This document shows, piece after piece, positions 7,550-15,997 of a DNA stretch of 64,000 bases. The notes beneath the pieces were generated by a model. That model saw only the letters and a list, made by a program, of their open reading frames with translations. It searched no databases and was not told where the DNA came from. The stretch is from Bacillus sp. 1NLA3E (GTDB lineage: Bacteria > Bacillota > Bacilli > Bacillales > Cytobacillaceae). The position numbers and the translations under genes are program-made. Numbering within the stretch: the stretch's first letter is position 1; every line of letters begins with the position of its first letter. The stretch covers positions 2,762,001 to 2,826,000 of the forward strand of contig NC_021171.1 of NCBI RefSeq assembly GCF_000242895.2. Direction: 5' to 3'.

Positions 7550-8653
7550 TTAGTCTAGTTTATATAATTTGCTTTTAATATATTTTGACCTCCCTTCAAT
7601 GAAACGGGAAATGAATTCTGGTTCTTTATCAAACTTTTCAATCTTTTCTCTTTCATATGGATCCTGCAAGACAAATGGACGGATATTCTGATGCATTGTC
7701 TGTATTATGGGTTCCATATAGTCTATGTTGAATTGTTGGTTTAAGATTTGTTCTAATAAAGTCTTGTATCTCTTCCGAAATGAATCTACATCTAGAATAC
7801 GAGCAGTTAGTGTATTAAAGCCTTCAATTCTTACATATTTTTCGTCCATAAATTTCCCATTAACATCTCTTCCCCACGTCGCATCATAATCCCATGGGAT
7901 GATTTCGAACTGTCCAGTTTCTCCATTGCGATATAGTGCATAATTGTGAACAAATCCATCATAGTTTTGCGTGAACACGACTCCAGCAAGCCAACGAAGA
8001 TATTTATCTACATTTATATATTTTTCAATTTCTATTTCAAAATCAGCCCTCAATATCGTATTCACTTTGATGATCATCTCTTGCAAATAATAATCATCAA
8101 TCTCTGTTCCACATTTTTTTTGATACCCTAATTCTAGCGACTTTTTTACTTCTTTATCGAGGTCACTCATTAATGAAAAATTGGCATCTCCATCCACTGC
8201 GTAAAAAATTGCCCCAGCTGGAAGCTTCCTGTTAGCTAAAAAAAATTCATCAACAGATTCTAATTCGAGATATACTCCTACGTTTTTTCCGTTTATTTTT
8301 AAAAAAACATGTCTTGATTGTGGAGACAAGAGCCCGATATCCGAAAAAAAGTCTAACGATAATTTATTTCTTATCAAGGACGGATCTTTATATTCGGCGT
8401 TTAAATGGACCTCTTTAGCATTTCGAACCGTTGCAGGTTTAAAAAAAGTGACATGGTAAGATTTTTTATCAAAGTCGCGGATATGGGATCCACGATAAGC
8501 GATATCAATATCATATTTACTTTTTTTAACCGTTAATTTCGCCGGGACAGGATCATCACACCAAATATCCCTTCTCAGCTCAATAATGTCTAAAGGATGA
8601 ATAAATAGCTGATATAACGGAATGTTTGAGTTGGTATACTTATCCAAATTCAT
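7550..8653 (-). CDS. cotH: Spore coat protein kinase CotH
   Basis: A 367-residue CotH-family protein, usual length. CotH is an atypical kinase that phosphorylates serines in CotB and CotG and controls assembly of the outer coat. Visible features: SYHVTFFKPA, the nucleotide-binding region RNKLSLDFF, VGVYLELESVDEFFL, the catalytic-loop candidate NYDGFVHNY (D232) and the metal-binding candidate IPWDYDATWGRD (D255/D257). The ATG follows AAAAAGGAAAGGGTT. It lies between cotB (same strand, 122 bp downstream) and divergent cotG, the same three-gene cluster as in B. subtilis, so kinase and both substrates are linked. Residue roles are by analogy. Confidence 0.92.
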   Translation of the reverse strand: MNLDKYTNSNIPLYQLFIHPLDIIELRRDIWCDDPVPAKLTVKKSKYDIDIAYRGSHIRDFDKKSYHVTFFKPATVRNAKEVHLNAEYKDPSLIRNKLSLDFFSDIGLLSPQSRHVFLKINGKNVGVYLELESVDEFFLANRKLPAGAIFYAVDGDANFSLMSDLDKEVKKSLELGYQKKCGTEIDDYYLQEMIIKVNTILRADFEIEIEKYINVDKYLRWLAGVVFTQNYDGFVHNYALYRNGETGQFEIIPWDYDATWGRDVNGKFMDEKYVRIEGFNTLTARILDVDSFRKRYKTLLEQILNQQFNIDYMEPIIQTMHQNIRPFVLQDPYEREKIEKFDKEPEFISRFIEGRSKYIKSKLYKLD

Positions 8654-8868
8654 AACCCTTTCCTTTTTAATCTATTCCTATGAAAAATAAAGACAAATGA
8701 CACATAGGGCACTCATCTATTTTTTTAAAACTAAACTTTTGTCTCAGACATTTTATGTGTGGTTGCGTACTTTATATTAGGGAAAAGAACTAGCTGGGTA
8801 TTTAAGGATATTATTTTCATAATATTGTAGTTTCTTTTTCCATGATATTAGAAAAAGGAGGTTTCTTA

Positions 8869-10446
8869 ATGGGACTATTTTCAGGTGATGATATTCAGCG
8901 TGCAGCTGATAATGCAAATGGGATGGGATTATGGGATTTCATGTTCCAAGATCCAAGAGGTCGTAATAAACATGCAAACTCCAGAACAAATAGAAAAAGT
9001 CAAAATGTGAGCGTATCACGCCCTAGCAGACAAAGCACATCACGTCCTGTCCGTCAGAAAAGCAGCCGTGGTGAACGGAGAACAACGGATCGGATGCGTT
9101 TGCGTTTTCAGATTAAGGGGACGATGAATACTCGCATGACTCGTCGACAAACAAGAGCGACAAGACAAAATCAGGGAAATCGAAATCAAACGAAGGCCAC
9201 CATGCGAACAACTCGGAGCACTCGTCAAACTATGGGTACCATGAGAACTCGAGGTACTCGTCGGCAAACCATGGGAACCATGCAAAATCAAGCGAACCGC
9301 CATCAAACTAGGAGTACCTCCAGAAATAGGAGTTCGTCTCGACTAATTAGTAATACTTCAAATAATTGGAGTTCGCGTCGCTCTACTCGTCGCTCTACCC
9401 GTCGTACTACTCGTCGGTCTACTCGCCGCACTACTCGCCGCTCTACCCGTCGCTCTACTCGCCGATCTACTCGTCGGTCTACTCACCGATCTACTCGTCG
9501 CTCTACTCGTCGCTCTTCTCGCCGCTCTTCTCGTCGCTCTTCTCGTCGCTCTTCTCGCCGCACTACCCGTCGCTCTTCTCGTCGCTCTACTCGTCGATCT
9601 ACTCGCCGCTCTTCTCGTCGGTCTACTCGTCGCTCTTCTCGTCGCTCTACTCGTCGGTCTTCTCGCCGCTCTACCCGTCGCTCTACCCGTCGCTCTTCTC
9701 GTCGCTCTACTCGTCGCTCTACCCGTCGCTCTACTCGTCGCTCTACTCGCCGCTCTACTCGTCGGTCTACTCGCCGCTCTACTCGCCGCTCTACTCGTCG
9801 CTCTACTCGCCGGTCTACTCGTCGCTCTACTCGCCGGTCTACTCGTCGCACTACTCGTCGGTCTACTCGTCGGTCTTCTCGCCGCTCTACTCGTCGGTCT
9901 TCTCGCCGCTCTACTCGTCGCTCTACCCGTCGGTCTACTCGCCGCTCTACTCGTCGATCTACCCGTCGCTCTACTTCCCGGTCTACCCGTCGCTCTTCTC
10001 GCTACTATACTCGCCGATCATCCACTAGGCGGTCAGTGGACTGTAGGACGCGTAGTATCCGACGCACTACTTGCGGTTCATGTCAGACAATAAATCGAAC
10101 AAGTCGCCGATCTTCACGGCGTAGCAGTTCTCGACGCAGCAGTTCGCGGCGTAGCAGTTCTCGGCGTAGCAGTTCTCGGCGTAGCAGTTCGAGACGTAGA
10201 AGTTCTCGGCGCAGCAGTTCGAGATGCAGCAGTTCGCGGCGTAGCAGTTCTCGGCGCAGCAGTTCACGGCGCAGCAGTTCACGGCGCAGCAGTTCACGGC
10301 GCAGCAGTTCGAGACGTAGAAGAAATCGAAACAGGTCTCGAAGCAGATCTCGCAGTAATAAATCCAAAACTACCGACTACAAATTCCACAAAAGATACTG
10401 GAACGGTACCAATATGTGGGCATTTAAAATGACTAACGCAGAATAA
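8869..10446 (+). CDS. cotG: Spore coat protein CotG, greatly expanded Arg/Ser repeats
   Basis: A 525-residue protein, over twice the length of B. subtilis CotG. Recognition rests on the ends: GDDIQRAADNANGMGLWDFM with FQDPRG resembles the CotG N-terminus, and the C-terminus FHKRYWNGTNMWAF resembles its K-E-Y-W-x-G-N-C-W-V end. Between lie an imperfect TRRQTMGTM-type region, about 52 tetrads of R-R-S-T/S, then about 14 pentads of S-S-S-R-R. CotG repeats are phosphorylated by CotH, and the resulting alternation of positive Arg and phosphoserine probably drives self-assembly. ATG 8869 is preceded by AAAAAGGAGG; the upstream ATG 8842 lies before that site. It is divergent from cotH (215 bp). Confidence 0.85.
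   Translation: MGLFSGDDIQRAADNANGMGLWDFMFQDPRGRNKHANSRTNRKSQNVSVSRPSRQSTSRPVRQKSSRGERRTTDRMRLRFQIKGTMNTRMTRRQTRATRQNQGNRNQTKATMRTTRSTRQTMGTMRTRGTRRQTMGTMQNQANRHQTRSTSRNRSSSRLISNTSNNWSSRRSTRRSTRRTTRRSTRRTTRRSTRRSTRRSTRRSTHRSTRRSTRRSSRRSSRRSSRRSSRRTTRRSSRRSTRRSTRRSSRRSTRRSSRRSTRRSSRRSTRRSTRRSSRRSTRRSTRRSTRRSTRRSTRRSTRRSTRRSTRRSTRRSTRRSTRRSTRRTTRRSTRRSSRRSTRRSSRRSTRRSTRRSTRRSTRRSTRRSTSRSTRRSSRYYTRRSSTRRSVDCRTRSIRRTTCGSCQTINRTSRRSSRRSSSRRSSSRRSSSRRSSSRRSSSRRRSSRRSSSRCSSSRRSSSRRSSSRRSSSRRSSSRRSSSRRRRNRNRSRSRSRSNKSKTTDYKFHKRYWNGTNMWAFKMTNAE
9376..10005 (+). repeat. 12-bp coding tandem repeat inside cotG
   Basis: About 52 copies of a 12-bp unit of the form CGTCGCTCTACT, varying mostly at third positions (CGT/CGC/CGG, ACT/ACC) and between ACT and TCT. 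It encodes Arg-Arg-Ser-Thr/Ser. Because the unit is a multiple of three, several frames stay open on both strands, which explains the long spurious ORFs here. Confidence 0.95.
10114..10323 (+). repeat. 15-bp coding tandem repeat inside cotG
   Basis: About 14 copies of a 15-bp unit AGCAGTTCTCGGCGT encoding Ser-Ser-Ser-Arg-Arg. Serine is written AGC/AGT here but TCT in the preceding block, so the two blocks expanded from different seed sequences. Confidence 0.9.
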
Positions 10447-10452
10447 CTAAGA

Positions 10453-10494
10453 AGCTTGTAGAGAAAAGAGGGACTTTTCTCCACAAGCTCTTTT
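10453..10494. terminator. Terminator between convergent cotG and cwlJ
   Basis: Arms AGCTTGTAGAGAAAAG (10453-10468) and CTTTTCTCCACAAGCT (10474-10489) pair with one mismatch and are followed by CTTTTGTTG on the plus strand. Confidence 0.8.
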
Positions 10495-10521
10495 GTTGTA
10501 TTATTTATTTTCAGAAAAATA

Positions 10522-10950
10522 TTAGAAAGTATTGTATACATTTTCACAAGTTTCGGCTTTGGGCTCATAAAAACAATGTAGTTTGTACCTTGCAACAAAA
10601 GGTTGACTGTACCATTGAGCAGGACAAGAACCACCTGGTCTAAAATACCACAAGCTAAATTTTGCTGGCCAGAATCTTTCCCCATTAATAACTCTTCGTG
10701 CAAGCCGTTTTTCCTTTTCTCGAGGTCGTTGATAAAAATATCCATGTATCGTTGCTTCAAAAGCATGTGGCTGGTAAACCATTTGTGGAATCGTACGGAG
10801 TCCTTTGAAGTCTGAACAATTTGCTCTTATCCGATTAATTCCAACATTTCCAACAAGCAACATCCCTAAAACGCCTTCCCCTTCTCCTTCTGCTCTAAGC
10901 AATCGAGCCATTAGATTAATATCTGATTGATTAGCCTTTACCACCGCCAT
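10522..10950 (-). CDS. cwlJ: Spore cortex-lytic germination hydrolase CwlJ
   Basis: From ATG 10950 the protein has 142 residues, the length of B. subtilis CwlJ. It carries the SleB/CwlJ hydrolase_2 fold: LMARLLRAEGEGEG with the likely catalytic Glu, GMLLVGNVGINR, RANCSDFKGLRTI, YQPHAFEA, GERFWPAKFSLWYFRP and the ending FYEPKAETCENVYNTF. CwlJ sits in the spore coat and degrades cortex peptidoglycan during germination, triggered by Ca-dipicolinate. GGAGGTGATCC directly precedes ATG 10950; the in-frame start at 11025 lacks such a site. GerQ, needed for CwlJ localisation and often adjacent in other bacilli, is not beside it here. Confidence 0.95.
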   Translation of the reverse strand: MAVVKANQSDINLMARLLRAEGEGEGVLGMLLVGNVGINRIRANCSDFKGLRTIPQMVYQPHAFEATIHGYFYQRPREKEKRLARRVINGERFWPAKFSLWYFRPGGSCPAQWYSQPFVARYKLHCFYEPKAETCENVYNTF

Positions 10951-11081
10951 TGGATCACCTCCATGATATTCCCCCAATATCCTATTCTTTCTTGGGTAAG
11001 GATGATATTCAAAAAACAATCCCAAGCCCCAATTCCCAATCCAATTGTGAGAAGAATAATAACTAAATAGTATTCCAACAT
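10938..11081 (-). CDS. Possible 47-residue membrane microprotein overlapping cwlJ start
   Basis: A short frame from ATG 11081 would encode one hydrophobic helix (YYLVIILLTIGLGIGAW) and a polar tail, ending inside the first codons of cwlJ so that translation could be coupled. No convincing ribosome site precedes the ATG and I know no homologue. It may equally be chance coding in the leader of cwlJ. Confidence 0.25.
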   Translation of the reverse strand: MLEYYLVIILLTIGLGIGAWDCFLNIILTQERIGYWGNIMEVIQWRW

Positions 11082-11197
11082 AATAAAGGCGATGTGAGCA
11101 AAGCTGAACTTCACAAAATCATAGTGAAAACGTTTTTTAGCCACTTTTCCATAAAAAAAGAGAGAGCAAAATCTGCTCCCCCTACTTTCCAACTTTT

Positions 11198-11638
11198 TTA
11201 TTCAGCATCAAATACTTCTACTTTCTCCATCACATCGCCGTTTTTCATTGCTTTCGCAGCCTCAAGTCCTGATGTAACCTTACCAAAAACAGTATGGACT
11301 CCATTTAAATGTGGCTGTGGTTCATGAACAATAAAGAATTGGCTTCCACCAGTGTCTTTACCTGCATGAGCCATTGAAAGGCTACCAGCTTCATGCTTAT
11401 GTGGATTTCCAACTGTTTCACACTTGATTGTGTATCCTGGTCCACCGGCACCTGTTCCACTAGGGTCTCCACCTTGACTTACAAAACCTGGAATTACTCG
11501 ATGGAATGTAACACCATTGTAAAATCCATCGTTTGCCAATTTTTCAAAATTAGCAACTGTTCCCGGTGCTTCGTTAGGAAATAAATCAAACTCAATTTTT
11601 TCTCCATTTTGCATCAATATGTATCCTTTTTTAGCCAT
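11198..11638 (-). CDS. ppiB: Peptidyl-prolyl cis-trans isomerase B (cyclophilin)
   Basis: A 146-residue single-domain cyclophilin close in length to B. subtilis PpiB. Visible motifs: [19 protein letters not shown], the catalytic [33 protein letters not shown] and the substrate-pocket segment [11 protein letters not shown]. It catalyses proline isomerisation during protein folding in the cytoplasm; no signal peptide is present. ATG 11638 is chosen because AAAAGGAGATG precedes it; the upstream in-frame starts at 11665 and 11647 lie before or within that site. It is followed by a divergence-free gap and cwlJ, apparently monocistronic. Confidence 0.93.
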   Translation of the reverse strand: MAKKGYILMQNGEKIEFDLFPNEAPGTVANFEKLANDGFYNGVTFHRVIPGFVSQGGDPSGTGAGGPGYTIKCETVGNPHKHEAGSLSMAHAGKDTGGSQFFIVHEPQPHLNGVHTVFGKVTSGLEAAKAMKNGDVMEKVEVFDAE

Positions 11639-11708
11639 TAATAACATCTCCTTTTGTAAAATCACGTTTATCTTATCATTTTTTTGTTTTTAAGAAAAGG
11701 ATAGCACG

Positions 11709-12218
11709 CTACTTCTTCATTATTTTTGGCAATTCAGCATAGATGTTTATGATATCCTCAATTTTCATTCTAACTAACCCACTAGACGATGGCGCTACAA
11801 AATCCAATGTCCCCTCAACAACCGATTCTGTTTGTAATCCCCAAGGAATCGCTTTTTTACTGTTATACTCTTGGTACACGCCTTTTCCAACAAAGCACAC
11901 AATTTCCGGCTTAAAATAACTAATTTTTTGTTTTAGATCCTCTCTTCCTGTTTTGTATTCCTCTCTAGTAATTTCTTGTGCTGTTTTCGTTGGCCTATTA
12001 ACAATATTTGTGAATCCAAATCCATAATCTAACAACTGGCCATCCTCAGATGAGGAGAATTTTCTAGGTGTAATTCCAGCTTTGTATAATATAGTCCAAA
12101 ACCGATTATTTGGATTAGCATAATGATGTCCTAATTCACTTGAACGAATACTTGGGTTAAAGCCGACAAATAAGATAGTTAAGCCCTCTTTTAGGTAATC
12201 AGGAATTGGTTTCAACAT
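11709..12218 (-). CDS. mug: Mismatch-specific uracil/thymine-DNA glycosylase (Mug/TDG type)
   Basis: A 169-residue protein of the uracil-DNA glycosylase superfamily. LFVGFNPSIRSSELGHHYA matches the catalytic GxNPS motif of Mug/TDG enzymes, NRFWTILYKAGI follows it, FTNIVNRPT is family-typical, and VAPSSSGLVRM corresponds to the helix-intercalating NPSGLSR loop. Such enzymes excise uracil, thymine or etheno-cytosine from mispairs with G. AAAGAAAGGAGAATTTGC precedes the ATG. It is minus-strand and 70 bp upstream of ppiB. Substrate range within the family cannot be read from sequence. Confidence 0.85.
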   Translation of the reverse strand: MLKPIPDYLKEGLTILFVGFNPSIRSSELGHHYANPNNRFWTILYKAGITPRKFSSSEDGQLLDYGFGFTNIVNRPTKTAQEITREEYKTGREDLKQKISYFKPEIVCFVGKGVYQEYNSKKAIPWGLQTESVVEGTLDFVAPSSSGLVRMKIEDIINIYAELPKIMKK

Positions 12219-12351
12219 GCAAATTCTCCTTTCTTTTTTACTTTAGCCATTTTAATCTTTGTTTATCAAGTATTTGATTAGCTACGTCCTTTACTATCAG
12301 TCCCTTTTTAGTTAAATTACCAGAATACACTGCTCTCTTTTTTGTCTCTAT

Positions 12352-12530
12352 GGTCACTCCAGACTAGTGGAGTGACCGTTCGTCCGCTTTTTTATTCTGT
12401 TTGGTCACTCCAGATTGGTGGAGTGACCATTTTCTCTCTTTTTTGTTCTCTTTGGTCACTCCAAACTCCTGGAGTGACCGTTCGCCCTCTTTTTCCCTCT
12501 CTTTGGTCACTCCAGACTAGTGGAGTGACC
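12352..12530. repeat. Array of four identical-arm hairpins, 51-bp period
   Basis: Four copies of an inverted repeat, arms GGTCACTCC and GGAGTGACC with 8-nt loops, start at 12352, 12403, 12454 and 12505, exactly 51 bp apart. Loops differ (AGACTAGT, AGATTGGT, AAACTCCT, AGACTAGT) while arms are unchanged. Spacers are pyrimidine-rich with T-runs. The array lies in the 440-bp gap between mug and yfkAB, about 125 bp upstream of yfkAB. A frame open through it (17-residue period) has no ribosome site and is probably not a gene. Confidence 0.85.
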
Positions 12531-12657
12531 ATTTAGGAGGATTATTTAAGATAATCCCTGAGAAATTATTCAATAATCTAACAAAACACTATAAAAATGG
12601 TCTATAATATTGTCTAGTTTGTGCTAATCTTCAAACTATTAAGGAGTTACGATAACT

Positions 12658-13770
12658 ATGTTAAAACCAATAACACCCATGTATGACCCATGGGAAGCAT
12701 ATTTAGATATGAAGGAATACGGAAAACTAACCCTAACTAATGTTGAATTCACGACAACTAATCTTTGTAACATGCGCTGTGAACATTGTGCCGTTGGCTA
12801 CACATTACAGACGAAAGACCCACAAGCGCTACCCATTGATGTTATTCTTAAAAGTTTAGAGGAAATCCCCACTCTTCGCGCCTTAAGCATTACCGGTGGC
12901 GAACCGATGCTCTCACTTTCATCGGTGAAAAATTACGTTTTACCCTTGCTAAAATACGCACATGAACGCGGAATTCGAACTCAAATCAATTCAAATTTAA
13001 CAGTGGACTTGCAGCGATATGAGCTTATCGCCCCCTATTTGGATGTATTACATATTTCACACAACTGGGGAACGGAAGAAGATTTTGCTAACGCTGGCTT
13101 TGCAAGAATGGAATCAAAACCTAGTTATTCGCAACGGTTGAAATCCTTTGAACGAATGATAGAAAATAGTCGTGCTCTCGTAAAATCCGGTGTTATGGTT
13201 TCCGCAGAAACAATGCTTAACAAAAGAACGTTCCCCTATTTGGAAAAAATTCATCGGCAAATTGTTGACGAAATGCTGTGCCAGCGTCATGAAATACATC
13301 CGATGTACCCAAGTGATTTCGCTAGCAATCTAGCATTCCTGTCTATTAATGAAATCAGGCAGGGTATTCACCATTTGCTTGACATTCGTAATCAGGATGT
13401 TTGGATGCTTTTCGGAACATTACCATTTTATCCTTGTAATACAAATGAAGAGGATCTATCGTTATTAAAGCGACTTTATGAAAGTCCAAACGTGACTGTT
13501 CGAAATGATCCTGATGGACGATCCCGCTTAAATATAAATATTTTTAGCGGCGATATTATCGTGACTGATTTCGGAGACATTCCTCCGTTAGGTAACATCA
13601 AAGAAACCGGGTTACAACACGCTTATGAAAATTGGTTAACCACCTCAATGGCTAAACAACTTACTTGTCATTGCCCTTGTGTGGAATGCTTAGGACCTAA
13701 TATTTTAGTAAAGGATCGCTATTATCCTGAGGTGGATTTTACAAAAAATAATGCCAAAATTTCCAAATAA
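12658..13770 (+). CDS. yfkAB: Radical SAM / CxCxxxxC-motif protein YfkAB
   Basis: A 370-residue radical-SAM enzyme. The 4Fe-4S motif is CNMRCEHC (CxxxCxxC), followed by ITGGEPML, the SAM-binding GGE region. The C-terminal cysteine cluster CHCPCVECLGPN is the second hallmark of the YfkAB family, suggesting an auxiliary metal or cluster site. In B. subtilis 168 the gene was annotated as two parts, yfkA and yfkB; here it is one frame. The reaction is unknown. ATG 12658 follows AAGGAG with 8 nt spacing. The four-hairpin array lies upstream in the leader and could affect expression. Confidence 0.88.
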   Translation: MLKPITPMYDPWEAYLDMKEYGKLTLTNVEFTTTNLCNMRCEHCAVGYTLQTKDPQALPIDVILKSLEEIPTLRALSITGGEPMLSLSSVKNYVLPLLKYAHERGIRTQINSNLTVDLQRYELIAPYLDVLHISHNWGTEEDFANAGFARMESKPSYSQRLKSFERMIENSRALVKSGVMVSAETMLNKRTFPYLEKIHRQIVDEMLCQRHEIHPMYPSDFASNLAFLSINEIRQGIHHLLDIRNQDVWMLFGTLPFYPCNTNEEDLSLLKRLYESPNVTVRNDPDGRSRLNINIFSGDIIVTDFGDIPPLGNIKETGLQHAYENWLTTSMAKQLTCHCPCVECLGPNILVKDRYYPEVDFTKNNAKISK

Positions 13771-13772
13771 AA

Positions 13773-13957
13773 AGGCTCTTTTCTAAAAGATAGTTGTTTT
13801 TTAATTGTTTTTTGGAATGAAAACCGTTGATAAAGAAGTTGATTGGAGCGGAAGGTGCGAGACTCCTGCGGGAGCAGCGGGATAGGTGAGCCTCCTGGAG
13901 CGGAAATCAACCACACTTCTCTTTGGTAAATAGCAACAAAGTTTACGAAAACAGCCT
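13773..13957. repeat. Dispersed GC-rich repeat, copy B (internally deleted, with terminal inverted repeats)
   Basis: The element starts 2 bp after the yfkAB stop. Ends are AGGCTCTTTTC (13773-13783) and GAAAACAGCCT (13947-13957), which pair at 10 of 11 positions. The core (13838-13912) keeps GTTGATTGGAGCGGAAGG, CTCCTGCGGGAGCAGC and CGGAAATCAACC but lacks the central GCGC-rich hairpin present in the other copies. The right arm matches the left arm of copy C. Confidence 0.8.
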
Positions 13958-13962
13958 AAAAA

Positions 13963-14002
13963 AAAAGAGCAGTGACACTGAAAGTTGTCGTTCTGCTCTT
14001 TT
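13963..14002. terminator. Bidirectional terminator of yfkAB/SEC-C gene
   Basis: Arms AAAAGAGCAG (13963-13972) and CTGCTCTTTT (13993-14002), with an inner GACA/TGTC pairing, lie between convergent genes and are flanked by an A-run and T-rich sequence. Confidence 0.8.
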
Positions 14003-14021
14003 GATTTTTCACACAAAAAAT

Positions 14022-15866
14022 CTATGCTTTTTGAAAAAGCTTTCCAGATGCCAACCAGTCCTCGGTATCGTTAATAACCTTTAATGCACTCTTTGAAATA
14101 GACATATTCTTGTTTGAATCGATCCACTTTGTTAACGCCTTTATCGTGCTAAAGAAATCCTTTCGGAAAGAGTTACTCACTACTTCAATTTCTAATAGAT
14201 CTTCCACAATCATCTTTGTCCAAAAAGATTCGTCACATTCGTTCCAGCTTTCAAGCGATTGGCTCTCAAACTGCTCCTTGATGAGGTACACACTACTTCG
14301 ATACTTCCTTACCGTTCCCTCACCTTTCCCAAACGTTTTCTCTTTAAAAAAGGCGACAAGATCCTTCGCATAAAAATTATCGATACTACTTGGAGTAAAA
14401 CCTAAATCTTCATAAAAAGGAATATCCTCCTTATCTATTACGTTTTGCGAATAAGGATTCCCAATCTGTTCAACAGAAGTGTGTCTTTCGGCACCTCCTT
14501 TGACAAAAGCAGATAAGGGAAGTTTAAGCAGTTTTCGTACTGTATTAAAATCCGCTGTTACTTCTACCTTTTTAAACTGCTGTTTTACCTGTTGATAAAG
14601 GTTGTATTCATTTTGTTTCAACCATGTATCCGCCCAGACGACTTGATTACTTTCCACTAATTGACGGATAGATTTATGATTATATTTAGGAATTGTAATG
14701 TCTATTTCAGATAGTAAATCTGCCTGTGCATACAAAGCAAAATAAGGCGGAACCTCTTTACTCATTTGAGCAAATGAGTTTTTTATTATTGCATTAAATG
14801 GGAGCGTAATAGTCTTTATTTTTTCGGAAACGAACTGGACAATAAGAGAAACATTTTTCAAAATAGACTTTAATTCTTCAGTTTTCTGTTGGTCAAAACT
14901 AGTAAAAATAAGTTTATCTTTTTCAATAGAAATGACGCCGAACACTTCTGCTAATAGCACTTCTCCCTCTAATTCATTGTCCCGATATTGCTTCCAATTT
15001 CCCACCCACGAAATTATTTTTTTGCCAGCCTCGTCCTTATCAAGGATAAATCCCCTTTCTACCAGAAGAAAGCTTTCTAAAAGAGATTCATTCAAAACTT
15101 CATATTCTAGAATGTATTCTGGAATCTCTCGATTTTTACTTTCTTCTTTTACTAGGCCAATCTGCTCCGTTAAAAAAGAACTTAATATTTCAGGGTAAAA
15201 ATCAAATAAAATCTGCTCGTTACTTAGCTTTTCTGTTTCGACTAGGTTTTGAACTCGATTCACTGCCTGATATAAATTGGTTGGTCCCTTAAAAATCCTA
15301 ACCCCATTAAAATAATATTTGTCCCCGAACTCCTCAAGTAAGCCGATGGTAGAGTACCATGGTAAAAATTCAGGGATGTTTTCACTCGTATCATTAACAG
15401 TGAATTTGTCCTTTGTTAGAACATCTTCAAACACTACATAGTCGTCCCCTTTTTGGACTGCTTCGACCAATTTTAGACTGAGACCGGTCCAACGCTTGGC
15501 CATTGTCTTTTCATCAGGTGATAATCTAGCTTCTTGGCTTTGAAAAAACCATTCAATTCCGCGAAGTCCACTTTCATAACGATGGCAAAAAAATAACCAA
15601 AATTGAAAAAAACCATCTTCAAAATCCGGTGGAACCGTATGCTCAGACCTCTGAGAAAATTCTGCTTGTAGCTGTGCATACCTGTTAAAAGATAGTTTGG
15701 ATTCTATAAAACTTCTAATTTTTAATACAAGCTCATGTTTTTGTTGAAAGAACCGTTCTTCCTTGACTTCATTTATTTGAACAACATTTTTTTGTTTCAA
15801 GCAGCATTTTTTATACTTTTTACCACTACCGCAGGGACATGCATCATTTCTGTTGATACTCACCAA
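14022..15866 (-). CDS. SEC-C motif-containing protein of unknown function
   Basis: A 614-residue soluble protein. Only the N-terminus is recognisable: RNDACPCGSGKKYKKCC (residues 6-22) is a SEC-C zinc-binding motif (CxCx8CC type), the module found at the end of SecA and in many nucleic-acid or ribosome-associated proteins. The remaining ~590 residues are acidic, Glu/Phe-rich and mostly helical in appearance with no motif I recognise. The start is TTG 15866 or GTG 15863; AGAAAGG 9-12 nt upstream suits either. It converges on yfkAB and is divergent from the nuclease gene. Function not inferred. Confidence 0.75.
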   Translation of the reverse strand: MVSINRNDACPCGSGKKYKKCCLKQKNVVQINEVKEERFFQQKHELVLKIRSFIESKLSFNRYAQLQAEFSQRSEHTVPPDFEDGFFQFWLFFCHRYESGLRGIEWFFQSQEARLSPDEKTMAKRWTGLSLKLVEAVQKGDDYVVFEDVLTKDKFTVNDTSENIPEFLPWYSTIGLLEEFGDKYYFNGVRIFKGPTNLYQAVNRVQNLVETEKLSNEQILFDFYPEILSSFLTEQIGLVKEESKNREIPEYILEYEVLNESLLESFLLVERGFILDKDEAGKKIISWVGNWKQYRDNELEGEVLLAEVFGVISIEKDKLIFTSFDQQKTEELKSILKNVSLIVQFVSEKIKTITLPFNAIIKNSFAQMSKEVPPYFALYAQADLLSEIDITIPKYNHKSIRQLVESNQVVWADTWLKQNEYNLYQQVKQQFKKVEVTADFNTVRKLLKLPLSAFVKGGAERHTSVEQIGNPYSQNVIDKEDIPFYEDLGFTPSSIDNFYAKDLVAFFKEKTFGKGEGTVRKYRSSVYLIKEQFESQSLESWNECDESFWTKMIVEDLLEIEVVSNSFRKDFFSTIKALTKWIDSNKNMSISKSALKVINDTEDWLASGKLFQKA

Positions 15867-15997
15867 TAATCAAACCTTTCTTGTTTGAGTAATGTTAATC
15901 ATATTAAGTTCTCTAAAAATTTTCCAGATTTTAATGGTAGATTAATTGTGATACTATTTAATATGAGTTTTTCAAGTTGGGGAGAGTGAAAATGTAG

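Noticed and set aside
9366-10028. Long ORFs in other frames and on the opposite strand across cotG (Tyr/Ser-rich and Arg/Val-rich)
   Set aside because: They are by-products of a 12-bp repeat that keeps several frames open; no ribosome sites, and cotG ends match known CotG termini.
9376-10323. CRISPR array
   Set aside because: Units of 12 and 15 bp are contiguous without spacers and are coding; no cas genes are nearby.
12342-12536. A 64-residue protein with a 17-residue repeat (WSLQTSGVT type)
   Set aside because: It has no ribosome site, starts inside the first hairpin unit, and the arms of the DNA palindrome explain the repeated peptide. Loops vary freely.
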